A DNA stretch of 64,000 nt from Streptomyces lichenis (GCF_023218175.1 NZ_JALPTH010000003.1:124001-188000), one strand, 5' to 3'. Positions 22,865 through 32,360 are shown, numbered from the stretch's first letter. Program-made: numbers and translations. The notes: generated by a model from the letters alone, not told the origin.

Positions 22865-25435
22865 ATGAGTGACATGCCACTGAGCGACGTGCCATCGATG
22901 CCGGGGTGGCAGCCCCGCGACCCGAGCCTCGGCGGACCGGCCGGGGGCGGCCGGGCGTTCCGTACCGGGCCGAGCAGCAGGCGCGGGGCCGCACGCGCCG
23001 AGCGCCGGCGGCGCCGCAGACGCAGTGGCTGGCGGCGGCTGCTGCCCACCTGGCGGATGCTGCTGGGCGCCCTGCTCCTCGGCGCCGCGCTCCTCGTCGG
23101 CGGCTTCTTCCTCGGCTACCACCTGGTCGCCATCCCGCCCGCCAACGCCGCCGCCACCGCCCAGTCGAACGTCTACCTCTACAGCGACGGCACCCAGATC
23201 ACCCAGGCGGGTGACGTCAACCGGGAGAGCGTGCCGCTGGCCCGCGTCCCCCGCTCCGTCCAGCACGCGGTGCTCGCCGCCGAGGACCGCGACTTCTACA
23301 CCAAGCCCGCCGTGGACCCCGAGGCGATGGCCCGCGCGGCCTGGAACACCGTCACCGGCAAGGGCACCCAGGGCGGTTCCACCATCACCCAGCAGTACGT
23401 CAAGAACTACTACCTGGGCCAGGAGCGCACCCTGCTGCGGAAGGTGAAGGAGTTCTTCATCTCCATCAAGCTGGACCGCGAGAAGTCCAAGGACGAGATC
23501 TTCGAGGGCTATCTGAACACCAGCTTCTACGGACGCAACGCCTACGGCATCCAGGCCGCCGCCCGCGCCTACTACGGCAAGGACGTCCAGCAGCTCGACC
23601 CCGCCGAGGGCGGCTACCTCGCCACCCTGCTCAACGCCCCCAGCGCGTACGACGTGACCGCGCACCCCGCCAACCTGGACAAGGCGACGAGGCGCTGGTC
23701 CTACGTCATGGACGCCATGGTCGGCGAGCGCTGGCTCAGCCGGGCCGACCGGGCCGACGCCGCCTTCCCCACCCCCTACGAGGCCGAGGCCACCACCGGG
23801 GTGTCCGGGCAGCGCGGCTACCTCGTCCAGGCCGTCGGCCAGTACCTCACCGAGCGCGGCATCGTGGACCGGGAGACCCTGCGGCAGGGCGGCTTCCGCA
23901 TCACCACCACCATCCAGCGGGCCAAGCAGGAGGCCCTGGTCCAGGCCGTCGACAACCAGGTGATGTCCCGGCTCGACGGCTCCAACGAGGCCGACCGCTA
24001 TCTGCGGGTCGGCGGCGCCTCGGTCGACCCCGCCACCGGCCGGGTCCTCGCCATGTACGGGGGCGTCGACTACACCCGGCAGTACGTCAACAACGCCACC
24101 CGCCGCGACTACCAGGTCGGCTCCACCTTCAAGCCGTTCGTCTTCGCCGCCGCCGTGCACAGCGGCGCCCGCACCCAGGACGGCGAGCGCATCACCCCCG
24201 AGACCATGTACGACGGCGCCAACAAGCGGCCGGTGCAGGGCTGGCGCGGCAAGGCCTACGCCCCCGGCAACGAGGACGACGTCGACCACGGCCCGATCAG
24301 CGTCCGCACCGCCACCGACCGGTCCGTCAACGCGGTCTACGCCCAGCTCGCCGTGGACGTGGGCCCGGCCAGGGTCGAGCAGACCGCCATCGGACTCGGA
24401 CTGCCCGCCGACACCCCCGACCTCAACCCCTCCCCCTCCATCGCGCTCGGCCCGGCCACCGCCAGCGTGCTCGACATGGCCGAGGCCTACGCCACCCTCG
24501 CCAACCACGGCCGGCACGGCGAGTACACCCTGGTGCGGAAGATCGAGCGGCTCGGCGGCGGGCGGGGCGGCCACCCGGCCGGCGAGGAGGTGAAGCTGCC
24601 CGGGTCACGCACCCGGCAGGCGGTCAGCCGGGAGGCCGCCGACACCACCACCGCGATGCTGCGCAGCGTCGTCCAGGACGGCACCGGCACCGCCGCCCAG
24701 GCGGCCGGCCGCCCCGCAGCCGGCAAGACCGGCACCGCCGAGCACGACCGCGCGGCCTGGTTCGCCGGCTACACCCCGGACCTGGCGACCGTGGTCACGG
24801 TCATGGGCCAGGACCCGGAGACCGGGGCGCAGAAGTCGCTCTACGGGGCGCTGGGCGAGGACCGGATGAACGGCGGCGGGACCCCCGCGCAGATCTGGGG
24901 CGACTACACCCGGATGGCGCTGAGCGGCACCGCGCCCCGGGAGTTCGACCTCCAGGTGGCGGAGGGCATGGAGGTACGCGGCGAGGACCGGCGCGAGGAC
25001 CGGGACCCCCGCGCCACCGGCGAGGAGGCGGAAGCCGACGAACCGCGCGGCGCCTACCGGCCCGACGGCCCGTCCGCGAACCCGGGCGCGGGCGCCGGGC
25101 GGGGCCCGGCCGGACGCACCGGAGGCGGCGGCGCGCCCTCGGGCCCGCCCGGCGGCACCTCGCCGGACACCGGCAACGACCGCCCGCGCGGCGGTACGGG
25201 AGCGGGTGGCGGTACGGGAGCGGGCGGTGGCCCGGGCGCCTGGGGCGGTACGGGTGGCGGCGGACCGCACCAGGACGCCGGCCCGGCCACCGCGCCCGGC
25301 TTTGACCCCGGTACGGGCCACGGGCCGGACGACGGGCCCGACGCGGGCGGCGGCCCCCTGACCGGCATCCCCGCCTCGGCCGCGTACCGCCCCCTGGCGC
25401 CCGAGGGGACCGAAGGACCGCCGGCGCCCCAGTGA
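22865..25435 (+). CDS. Class A penicillin-binding protein (transglycosylase/transpeptidase)
   Basis: An 856-residue bifunctional peptidoglycan synthase. A basic cytoplasmic N-terminus is followed by one membrane helix (about residues 58-83). The GT51 domain has the catalytic Glu in AAEDRDFY (residue 140) and GGSTITQQYVKNYYL. The transpeptidase domain has STFK (Ser420, Lys423), the SVN triad (Ser487) and KTGT (Lys621). The last 165 residues are a Gly/Pro/Asp-rich tail of low complexity. ATG at 22865 follows GGCGGAGAC; an upstream in-frame ATG at 22793 lacks a ribosome site. It polymerises and crosslinks glycan at the outer membrane face. The gene is monocistronic. Confidence 0.95.
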   Translation: MSDMPLSDVPSMPGWQPRDPSLGGPAGGGRAFRTGPSSRRGAARAERRRRRRRSGWRRLLPTWRMLLGALLLGAALLVGGFFLGYHLVAIPPANAAATAQSNVYLYSDGTQITQAGDVNRESVPLARVPRSVQHAVLAAEDRDFYTKPAVDPEAMARAAWNTVTGKGTQGGSTITQQYVKNYYLGQERTLLRKVKEFFISIKLDREKSKDEIFEGYLNTSFYGRNAYGIQAAARAYYGKDVQQLDPAEGGYLATLLNAPSAYDVTAHPANLDKATRRWSYVMDAMVGERWLSRADRADAAFPTPYEAEATTGVSGQRGYLVQAVGQYLTERGIVDRETLRQGGFRITTTIQRAKQEALVQAVDNQVMSRLDGSNEADRYLRVGGASVDPATGRVLAMYGGVDYTRQYVNNATRRDYQVGSTFKPFVFAAAVHSGARTQDGERITPETMYDGANKRPVQGWRGKAYAPGNEDDVDHGPISVRTATDRSVNAVYAQLAVDVGPARVEQTAIGLGLPADTPDLNPSPSIALGPATASVLDMAEAYATLANHGRHGEYTLVRKIERLGGGRGGHPAGEEVKLPGSRTRQAVSREAADTTTAMLRSVVQDGTGTAAQAAGRPAAGKTGTAEHDRAAWFAGYTPDLATVVTVMGQDPETGAQKSLYGALGEDRMNGGGTPAQIWGDYTRMALSGTAPREFDLQVAEGMEVRGEDRREDRDPRATGEEAEADEPRGAYRPDGPSANPGAGAGRGPAGRTGGGGAPSGPPGGTSPDTGNDRPRGGTGAGGGTGAGGGPGAWGGTGGGGPHQDAGPATAPGFDPGTGHGPDDGPDAGGGPLTGIPASAAYRPLAPEGTEGPPAPQ

Positions 25436-25510
25436 GCGCGCGTGGGCCGCTCAGTGCCCCGGTGACCAGCGGCGCGCAACCGCCCCAGTGGCCATCGGAG
25501 CGGGGCCGCC

Positions 25511-25831
25511 TCAGTGCCCCGAGGTCGCCTTCAGGCCGACCACGGCGACCAGCAGCAGGCAGACGAAGAAGATCCGCGCGGCGGTCACCGGCTCGTTCAG
25601 CACCAGCATCCCGACCACGGCGGTGCCCGCCGCGCCGATGCCGACCCACACCCCGTACGCCGTGCCGATGGGCAGCGTCTTCGCTGCCTGCGCCAGCAGC
25701 ACCATGCTGCCGACGATCCCCAGCCCGGTCAGCACACTCGGCCACAGCCGGGTGAAACCATCGGTGAACTTCATCCCGATCGACCAGGCGACTTCCAGCA
25801 CACCGGCGACGATCAGCAGGACCCAGGCCAT
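25511..25831 (-). CDS. gdx: SMR-family guanidinium exporter (Gdx/SugE-type)
   Basis: A 106-residue small multidrug resistance protein with four membrane helices. The essential Glu13 lies in GVLEVAW, the Gdx subtype pattern, and GTAYGVWVGIGAAGTAVVGM forms helix 3. The ATG at 25831 is preceded by GGAGG. The leader contains a guanidine-III riboswitch (25880-25923), which makes guanidinium rather than quaternary ammonium the probable substrate. It would work as an antiparallel dimer exchanging guanidinium for protons at the cytoplasmic membrane. Confidence 0.93.
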   Translation of the reverse strand: MAWVLLIVAGVLEVAWSIGMKFTDGFTRLWPSVLTGLGIVGSMVLLAQAAKTLPIGTAYGVWVGIGAAGTAVVGMLVLNEPVTAARIFFVCLLLVAVVGLKATSGH

Positions 25832-25879
25832 GACGGCACCTCCGAGAGACGGCACGGACGACACACACGAACGGCGGAT

Positions 25880-25923
25880 GTGCGTCGTCTTGTCCTGACC
25901 CGGTACGGCGCGTCTCGTCGGGT
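25880..25923 (-). ncRNA. Guanidine-III (ykkC-III) riboswitch
   Basis: On the minus strand the leader of the SMR gene reads CCCGACGAGACGCGCCGTAC, then CGGGTCAGGACAAGACGACG. This aligns along its whole length with the Thermobifida fusca guanidine-III aptamer as I remember it, including the invariant GGTCAGGACAAGACG block. The P1 pairing CCCG/CGGG is preserved with compensatory changes. The GCGCCGT/ACGACGC pseudoknot strand keeps pairing except for one A-C mismatch. It ends about 49 bases before the start codon, so control could be translational through the GGAGG. Confidence 0.88.
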
Positions 25924-26014
25924 CCCTCCACCGTAGCAACAGCCGGCAACGGAAGAGGGCGGCGGGACCGGTGGCCTCTGCCACCCTCCCTGCCGCCCTC
26001 CTGGGACCCGGGTC

Positions 26015-26353
26015 CTACAGATACAGCCCGGTCGAGTCCTCCGCGCCCTCGAAGCGGTCCGCCGCCACCGCGTGCAGATCGCGCTCCCGCATCAGTACGT
26101 AGGCCGTGCCGCGCACCTCGACCTCGGCGCGGTCCTCGGGGTCGTACAGCACCCGGTCGCCGGGCTCCACGGTGCGGACGTTCTGCCCGACCGCGACCAC
26201 GTCCGCCCAGGCCAGCCGGCGGCCGACGGCGGCGGTCGCCGGGATCAGGATGCCGCCGCCCGAACGCCTCTCGCCCTCGGGGGTGTCGTTCCGGACCAGC
26301 ACGCGGTCGTGCAGCATCCGGATGGGCAGCTTGTCGTGGGTGTTCTCGCTCAC
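26015..26353 (-). CDS. GroES-like co-chaperone (Cpn10 fold)
   Basis: A 112-residue protein of the Cpn10 family: LPIRMLHDRVLVRND at the N-terminus, SGGGILIPATA as the mobile-loop equivalent, and VEPGDRVLYDPEDRAEVEVRGTAYVLMRERDLHAV. No groEL is adjacent, and the sequence differs from housekeeping GroES, so it is a divergent paralogue. The start is a GTG at 26353 with AGGTAGG upstream. It lies 35 bp downstream of a DUF3618 gene on the same strand. Confidence 0.88.
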   Translation of the reverse strand: MSENTHDKLPIRMLHDRVLVRNDTPEGERRSGGGILIPATAAVGRRLAWADVVAVGQNVRTVEPGDRVLYDPEDRAEVEVRGTAYVLMRERDLHAVAADRFEGAEDSTGLYL

Positions 26354-26388
26354 CGTACGAACCTACCTGCTGCCTTGCGGCGGCGCCG

Positions 26389-26709
26389 TCAGTCCTTGCG
26401 GCGGCGGGAGGAGAGGGCCAGCAGGCCCACCAGGCCGACGGCGAGCAGCGCCACCGGCACCACCCGCTCCAGCCGCGGGGCGCCGTCCTCCGTGGTGAAC
26501 CGGGCCTTCACGTCCGTCACCACCCGGTTGACGGCGACGAAGGCGCGGCCCGCGGTCTCGTCCACCGCCGAGGCGACCTTGGCCTTGGCGTCGCCCATGA
26601 TGGTGCTGGGGTGCATCCGCACCCCGATCTCGTCGAGCGTGACGGCGAGCTGCTCGCGTCGGCGGACGATGTCCGCCTCGATCTGCGCAGGGGTCCTGGC
26701 GTCCGACAC
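26389..26709 (-). CDS. DUF3618 domain membrane protein
   Basis: A 106-residue DUF3618 protein: TPAQIEADIVRRREQLAVTLDEIGVRMHPSTIMGDAKAKV at the N-terminus, an amphipathic middle, and one C-terminal membrane helix (VVPVALLAVGLVGLLALS) ending in RRRKD. The family is common in actinobacteria and of unknown function. GTG at 26709 has GGAGG upstream. It may share a transcript with the GroES-like gene. Confidence 0.9.
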   Translation of the reverse strand: MSDARTPAQIEADIVRRREQLAVTLDEIGVRMHPSTIMGDAKAKVASAVDETAGRAFVAVNRVVTDVKARFTTEDGAPRLERVVPVALLAVGLVGLLALSSRRRKD

Positions 26710-26874
26710 CGCGCTGCCTCCGTGTGGTCGTGAGTCCCGGGGACTGAACTAGTGGGCTGGTGAAGTCGTGCAGTGATGAAGTGCTGCACAGTCTGGCAGC
26801 TCGGGCCCCCGGTGACGGTCGGCGACCCCCGTTAGGCTCTCCAGCGCGTACCCGAGAAGCGATGGAGAACCCCC

Positions 26875-27342
26875 ATGAGCGAGCGACTGCAGCCCGGCGA
26901 CACCGCCCCCGCCTTCACCCTGCCCGACGCCGACGGCAACCAGGTCTCGCTCGCGGACCACCGCGGCCGCAAGGTGATCGTCTACTTCTACCCGGCCGCG
27001 CTCACCCCCGGCTGCACCAAGCAGGCCTGCGACTTCACCGACAACCTGGAGCTGCTGGCCGGGGCCGGGTACGACGTCATCGGGGTGTCCCCGGACAAGC
27101 CGGAGAAGCTGGCGAAGTTCCGGGAGCAGGAGGATCTGAAGGTCACCCTGGTCGCCGACCCGTCGAAGGAGACGCTGGAGGCGTACGGCGCCTTCGGCGA
27201 GAAGAAGCTGTACGGCAAGACGGTGACCGGTGTCATCCGCTCCACGGTGGTCGTGGACGAGGAGGGCAAGGTCGAGCGGGCGCTGTACAACGTCAAGGCC
27301 ACCGGTCATGTCGCGAAGATCATCAAGGACCTCGGCGTCTGA
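26875..27342 (+). CDS. bcp: Thioredoxin-dependent peroxiredoxin (BCP/PrxQ)
   Basis: A 155-residue peroxiredoxin of the BCP class that reduces peroxides with thioredoxin as donor. The peroxidatic cysteine is in LTPGCTKQACDFTDN; the second cysteine, five residues on, is the typical BCP resolving cysteine. The usual catalytic Pro/Thr context is retained, and YPAALTPGCT replaces the common YPKDDTPGCT. ATG at 26875 follows GGAG. It is probably cytosolic and monocistronic. Confidence 0.95.
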   Translation: MSERLQPGDTAPAFTLPDADGNQVSLADHRGRKVIVYFYPAALTPGCTKQACDFTDNLELLAGAGYDVIGVSPDKPEKLAKFREQEDLKVTLVADPSKETLEAYGAFGEKKLYGKTVTGVIRSTVVVDEEGKVERALYNVKATGHVAKIIKDLGV

Positions 27343-27517
27343 GCCCGGTGTCCTTCGGCCGTCCGCTGTGACCGAGGTCCCACTCCCGGGGGGCTTCGGT
27401 TTGCGGATGCCACGACCGAGCAGATGTTCCTTTCGGACTGGTCGGCGGACCGCGCGCGACAGTCCGCGCGCCGGGCTGACTCCCAGCCGGGCGAGTCCAG
27501 GGAAAGGAACCCGCTCC

Positions 27518-29026
27518 ATGGCGGCCACCGGCCCGGAGCAGCAGCAGACGGCCGACCCCGCGGCGATCAGACGGCACCGCGTCCTCTTCCGCACCATCCA
27601 CCAGCGGAAGAACCCCAGACTGCGGCGGTCGGACATCACCATCACCGACCAGGCGGCGGTCAAGCGAGCCGTGAAGGCGGCCTCTCTGGGCAACGCCATG
27701 GAGTGGTTCGACTTCGGCATCTACAGCTATCTCGCGGTGATCATCGGCCGGGTCTTCTTCCCGTCCGGGAACGACACCGCGCAGCTGCTGTCCTCGTTCG
27801 CCACGTTCGCCGTCGCCTTCCTGGTGCGGCCGGTCGGCGGAATGGTCTTCGGCCCGATGGGCGACCGGATCGGGCGCAAGAAGGTCCTCGCCCTCACGAT
27901 GATCATGATGGCGATCGGCACCTTCGCGATCGGGCTGATCCCGTCGTACGCCTCCATCGGCTGGTTCGCCCCGGCGCTGCTGATCCTCTTCCGCCTGGTC
28001 CAGGGCTTCTCCACCGGCGGTGAGTACGGCGGGGCGTCCACCTTCATCGCCGAGTACGCGCCGGACAAGCGGCGCGGGTTCTTCGGCAGCTTCCTGGAGT
28101 TCGGCACCCTGGCCGGGTATGTCGGCGCCGCCGGGCTGGTCACCGCGCTGACGGCGGTCCTCGGGGACGCGTCCATGGAGGACTGGGGCTGGCGGGTGCC
28201 GTTCCTGGTGGCCGGTCCGCTCGGACTGGTCGGCCTCTACCTGCGGCTGAGGCTGGACGAGACGCCCGCGTTCCAGAAGCTGGAGGACGCCTCCGCGGGG
28301 GCCTCCTCCGAGGCGGCGGACACCGTGGAGACCAGCGCCAAGGGCGACCTGGGCCGGATCTTCCGCGACTACTGGCCGACGCTGATCCTGTGCATCGCCC
28401 TGGTCGGCGCGTACAACGTCACCGACTACATGCTGCTGTCCTACATGCCGACGTACCTCTCGGACGAGCTCGGCTACAGCGCCACCCACGGACTGCTGAT
28501 CCTGCTGGGCGTGATGGCCTTCCTGATGCTGATCATCAACCAGGTCGGCAAGCTCAGCGACCGCTTCGGCCGCAAGCCGCTGCTGATGGCGGGCATGCTC
28601 GGCTTCCTGGTCCTCTCCGCCCCGGCGTTCCTGCTCATCGGCGACGGCGGCATCCTCGCCATCACCGCGGGCATGCTGATGCTCGGCCTCTCCCTGGTCT
28701 GCCTGCTGGGCACCATGTCGGCCGCGCTCCCCGCGCTCTTCCCGACCCGGGTGCGGTACGGCTCCCTGTCGGTCGGCTACAACCTCTCCGCCTCCCTCTT
28801 CGGCGGCACCACCCCGCTGGTGATCACCGCGCTGATCGGGGCCACGGGCAGCAACCTGATGCCGGCGTACTACTCGATGGCCGCCGCGCTGGTCGGCGTG
28901 ATCGCCGTCGCCTGTATGAAGGAGACGGCCCAGCAGCCCCTGGACGGCTCCCCGCCCTCCGTCTGCACCAAGGAGGAGGCCGCGGAACTGGTCCAGGCCC
29001 AGGCCGGTCCCGAGCCCAGGTTCTGA
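27518..29026 (+). CDS. MFS transporter, metabolite:H+ symporter (ProP-like)
   Basis: A 502-residue major facilitator protein with 12 predicted helices. MEWFDFGIYSYLAVIIG begins helix 1, and the family A-loops GDRIGRKKVL and SDRFGRKPLL follow helices 2 and 8. RLVQGFSTGGEYGGA and EYAPDKRRGFFGSF are hallmarks of the ProP/KgtP/ShiA subfamily, which takes up betaine, proline or organic acids with protons. The cytosolic N-terminus is unusually long (about 50 residues, QHRK-rich). ATG at 27518 has GGAAAGGA upstream. The substrate cannot be chosen from sequence. Confidence 0.93.
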   Translation: MAATGPEQQQTADPAAIRRHRVLFRTIHQRKNPRLRRSDITITDQAAVKRAVKAASLGNAMEWFDFGIYSYLAVIIGRVFFPSGNDTAQLLSSFATFAVAFLVRPVGGMVFGPMGDRIGRKKVLALTMIMMAIGTFAIGLIPSYASIGWFAPALLILFRLVQGFSTGGEYGGASTFIAEYAPDKRRGFFGSFLEFGTLAGYVGAAGLVTALTAVLGDASMEDWGWRVPFLVAGPLGLVGLYLRLRLDETPAFQKLEDASAGASSEAADTVETSAKGDLGRIFRDYWPTLILCIALVGAYNVTDYMLLSYMPTYLSDELGYSATHGLLILLGVMAFLMLIINQVGKLSDRFGRKPLLMAGMLGFLVLSAPAFLLIGDGGILAITAGMLMLGLSLVCLLGTMSAALPALFPTRVRYGSLSVGYNLSASLFGGTTPLVITALIGATGSNLMPAYYSMAAALVGVIAVACMKETAQQPLDGSPPSVCTKEEAAELVQAQAGPEPRF

Positions 29027-29153
29027 CCCCTGGACCCCGCCCGCCCGTGCGGCTGGTCCGCCCGCCGAGTGACCTTCGGCGGGCGGATTCGTTTACCCGT
29101 ACGAGACCGCGAACGGGCGGTCGAGGCACGGAGTACGGGGACGGGGGCGCGTC

Positions 29154-30179
29154 ATGGGCGTGCGCAGGTACACGGACGAGCGGCTGGCGGAGGCCGTGGC
29201 GGCGGCCCGGGGATGGGCGGACCTGATGCGCCGCCTCGGGCTGCACCCCAGCGGCGGGCAGCGCCGGGTGCTCCAGCAGCAGGTGGCCGCCCAGGGCCTC
29301 GATACGGGCCACTTCGCCAAGGCCAGCCCCTGGCGGAAGTACCCGGACACCGCGATCGCGGCCGCCGTGGCGTCCTCCACCACCCTCCGGGAGGTGGTCC
29401 TCACACTGGGCGCGACCCCGGCCACCGGCACGCTCTCCCACATCCAGCGCCGGATCGCCGCCCTCGGCCTGGACACCAGCCACTTCCCGGGGCTGAACAG
29501 CACCCCGGTCGAGCTGCCGTTCACCGCCGAGGAGCTACGGGCGGCCGCCGTCTCGGCGGACTCCATGCGCGACGCGGCCCGGCGGCTCGGCATCCCGGAC
29601 GACAGCCGCTCCCGCGCCGCGCTCGGCCGGATGCTGCGCCAACACGGGGTCGACACCGGCCACTTCCGCAACGCCCGGCTCGCGCTCCCCGAGGCGGAGC
29701 TGCGGACGGCGGTCGCTGAGAGGAGCAGCTACGCGGATGTGCTGCGGGCCCTGGGACTCGCCGTCACCCAGGTCAACCACCGCCGGGTACGGAACAAGGT
29801 GGCCGACCTGGGGCTCGACACCGCTCACTTCACACGCCGCCCCTGGGGCGCGACCCCGGTGCCCCGCCCTCGTACGGCGGCGACCGACGTCCTGCGGGTC
29901 CATCCCACCGGTTCGGCGCGGGTCAACCGCGAGCGGCTGCACCGGGCCCTGCGGGAGATCGGCGTCCCGTACGCCTGCGCCGCCTGCGGCAACACCGGTG
30001 AGTGGCGCGGGCGGCCCCTGACCCTGCAGATCGACCACATCAACGGCGACTGGCTCGACAACCGCCCCGCCAACCTGCGCTATCTCTGCCCGAACTGCCA
30101 TGCGACCACTGACACCTGGTGCCGAGGGGGTCGAACCAGGCGGCCGAATGGCCTCGTCCCTTCAGGCGACACCCCTTAG
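29154..30179 (+). CDS. HNH nuclease with four N-terminal repeats
   Basis: A 341-residue protein with four tandem repeats of about 58 residues, each ending in a G[LV]DT[GSA]HF box (residues 48-54, 105-111, 165-171, 220-226). They are followed by a C-terminal HNH domain with zinc knuckle pairs CAAC (275-278) and CPNC (312-315) and the core IDHINGD (293-299). Each repeat looks like a small helical DNA-reading unit, so the array could bind an extended site. The HNH core is complete, so nuclease activity is plausible. The gene ends 14 bp before tRNA-Leu. I know similar HNH proteins from Streptomyces and phages but no defined function. Confidence 0.85.
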   Translation: MGVRRYTDERLAEAVAAARGWADLMRRLGLHPSGGQRRVLQQQVAAQGLDTGHFAKASPWRKYPDTAIAAAVASSTTLREVVLTLGATPATGTLSHIQRRIAALGLDTSHFPGLNSTPVELPFTAEELRAAAVSADSMRDAARRLGIPDDSRSRAALGRMLRQHGVDTGHFRNARLALPEAELRTAVAERSSYADVLRALGLAVTQVNHRRVRNKVADLGLDTAHFTRRPWGATPVPRPRTAATDVLRVHPTGSARVNRERLHRALREIGVPYACAACGNTGEWRGRPLTLQIDHINGDWLDNRPANLRYLCPNCHATTDTWCRGGRTRRPNGLVPSGDTP

Positions 30180-30193
30180 ACTGAGCGCTGTCG

Positions 30194-30277
30194 GCGGCCG
30201 TTGCTGAATTGGTATAAGCGGAGGTTTTAGGTGCCTCTGGGCGTAAGCCCATGTGGGTTCGAGTCCCATCGGCCGCA
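30194..30277 (+). tRNA. tRNA-Leu (UAG anticodon)
   Basis: A complete class II tRNA: acceptor GCGGCCG at 30194-30200 pairs with CGGCCGC at 30270-30276, with discriminator A at 30277. The anticodon stem is GAGGT/GCCTC and the loop TTTAGGT places anticodon TAG at 30228-30230. The long variable arm (TGGGCGTAAGCCCA) and T-arm GTGGG TTCGAGT CCCAT are typical of leucine tRNAs. CCA is not encoded. Confidence 0.95.
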
Positions 30278-30287
30278 CGAGCAGTCA

Positions 30288-30324
30288 CGAAGGTCCCGCT
30301 CCTGGTTCAGGGGCGGGACCTTCG
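30288..30324. terminator. Terminator downstream of tRNA-Leu
   Basis: Arms at 30288-30303 and 30309-30324 form a 16-bp stem with one mismatch and a GGTTC loop. It ends transcription of the tRNA and, from the other side, of rdgB. Confidence 0.85.
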
Positions 30325-30354
30325 GCGTACCCGGCCCTTCGTCCCCCGGCCGTC

Positions 30355-30957
30355 TCAGCTCAGCAGTTCCCGTACCACCGGCACCAGTCCGCGGAACGCC
30401 TTGCCGCGGTGGCTGATGGCGTTCTTCTCGGCGGGGGTGAGTTCGGCGCAGGTGCGGGTTTCGCCGTCGAGCTGGAGGATCGGGTCGTAGCCGAAGCCGC
30501 CGGTGCCGGCGGGGGTGGTGCGCAGGGTGCCGGGGAGGCGGCCTTCGACGACGCGTTCGGTGCCGTCGGGGAGGGCGAGCGCGGCGGCGCAGGCGAAGTG
30601 GGCGGCGCGGTGGGGCGGGGCGATGTCGCCGAGCTGGGCGAGCAGCAGGTCGAGGTTGGCCTGGTCGTCGCCGTGGGTGCCGGACCAGCGGGCGGAGAAG
30701 ATGCCGGGGGCGCCGCCGAGGATGTCGACGCAGAGGCCGGAGTCGTCGGCGACGGCGGGCAGTCCGGTGGCCTGGGCCAGGGCGTGCGCCTTGAGCAGGG
30801 CGTTCTCCGCGAAGGTGGTGCCGGTCTCCTTGACGTCGGGGATCTCGGGGTAGGCGTCGGCGCCGACGAGTTCGTGGTCGAGGCCGGCCTCGGCGAGGAT
30901 GGCGCGGAGCTCGGTGATCTTTCCGGCGTTGCGGGTGGCGAGGATCAGGCGGGTCAT
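30355..30957 (-). CDS. rdgB: XTP/dITP pyrophosphatase (RdgB/HAM1)
   Basis: A 200-residue nucleotide-sanitation enzyme that hydrolyses dITP and XTP to monophosphates. The signature segments are LILATRNAGKITELRAIL, the acidic TFAENALLKAHALAQATGLPAVADDSGLCVD, SARWSG, GTGGFGYDPI and NAISHRGKA. ATG at 30957. It is the last gene of a minus-strand run with the lipoprotein and rph, an order common in Streptomyces, where rph and rdgB are near neighbours. Confidence 0.95.
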   Translation of the reverse strand: MTRLILATRNAGKITELRAILAEAGLDHELVGADAYPEIPDVKETGTTFAENALLKAHALAQATGLPAVADDSGLCVDILGGAPGIFSARWSGTHGDDQANLDLLLAQLGDIAPPHRAAHFACAAALALPDGTERVVEGRLPGTLRTTPAGTGGFGYDPILQLDGETRTCAELTPAEKNAISHRGKAFRGLVPVVRELLS

Positions 30958-31001
30958 GGGGTCAGTATGACCAGGGGGAGGGACTGGGGGACCAAGGGGG
31001 C

Positions 31002-31400
31002 TTATAGGGTGCAGACCTTGGTGATCTCGCCGGCGGCGTCGGTGACGGGGGCGAGGTCGGGGGTGGTGTCGCCGGCGTCGACGGCGGCGCGGACGTTGTC
31101 GACGGCGCGGCCGAGGTCGTCGACGGCCTGGGCGAGGTCGGCGTTGCCGGTGCTGTCCTTGATGGTGCCGAGTTCGCGGTCGATGGTGTCGAGGTTCTCG
31201 GCGAGCTGGGTGAGGTCGTCGGCGTTGCCGGCGGCCTGGCCGAGGTTGGTGACGCTGGTGGCGATGGCGTCGGCGGTGCGGGCGCAGCCGAGGGCGGTGT
31301 CGACGGCGGAGCAGCCGGTGGCGGCGGTGAGGGCGAGCGCGGCGGTGGCGGTGAGCAGGGCCGCGGTGGTGCGGCGGTGCGGGCGGGTGCTGCGGCGCAT
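31002..31400 (-). CDS. Small lipoprotein of unknown function
   Basis: A 132-residue protein with a lipoprotein signal (basic start, LTATAALALTAATGC lipobox) and a mature part that is almost entirely helical. Heptad-like Leu/Ala/Val spacing (LTQLAENLDTIDRELGTIKD, LAQAVDDLGRAVDNVRAAVD) suggests a coiled coil outside the membrane, and the ends carry cysteines (LGCART, KVCTL). ATG at 31400 has GGGGGAGGA upstream. It sits between rph and rdgB, 44 bp from the latter. Confidence 0.85.
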   Translation of the reverse strand: MRRSTRPHRRTTAALLTATAALALTAATGCSAVDTALGCARTADAIATSVTNLGQAAGNADDLTQLAENLDTIDRELGTIKDSTGNADLAQAVDDLGRAVDNVRAAVDAGDTTPDLAPVTDAAGEITKVCTL

Positions 31401-31531
31401 GGTCGGGTCCTCCCCCGGTGCCCGGTCGCGGACGGTCCGCGGCGGTGGACGGGCGTACGGTGTCGAAGCCGTACGCCCGTGTGGAGGAGGACGCCTGCGG
31501 GGGCCTGGGCGGTTGCCGGGCGGCCCGGGCC

Positions 31532-32263
<732 letters not shown>

Positions 32264-32287
32264 GGGCGAGAGCCTAGCCCGTGATGG

Positions 32288-32333
32288 CGAAGGGCCCGTC
32301 CGGGACGTGGGGATGTCCGAAACGGGCCCTTCG
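32288..32333. terminator. Terminator between nagF and rph
   Basis: CGAAGGGCCCGT (32288-32299) and ACGGGCCCTTCG (32322-32333) make a perfect 12-bp stem. It insulates rph from nagF transcription. Confidence 0.8.
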
Positions 32334-32360
32334 CTGTCGGTCAGTGCGCGACCGCGCTGC

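Noticed and set aside
26015-26353. Housekeeping groES
   Set aside because: groEL is not adjacent and the mobile-loop region diverges from canonical GroES, so it is called only GroES-like.
29154-30324. HNH gene plus tRNA-Leu as an integrated mobile element
   Set aside because: No integrase, replication gene or direct repeat of the tRNA 3' end was seen; the surrounding order looks like conserved core.
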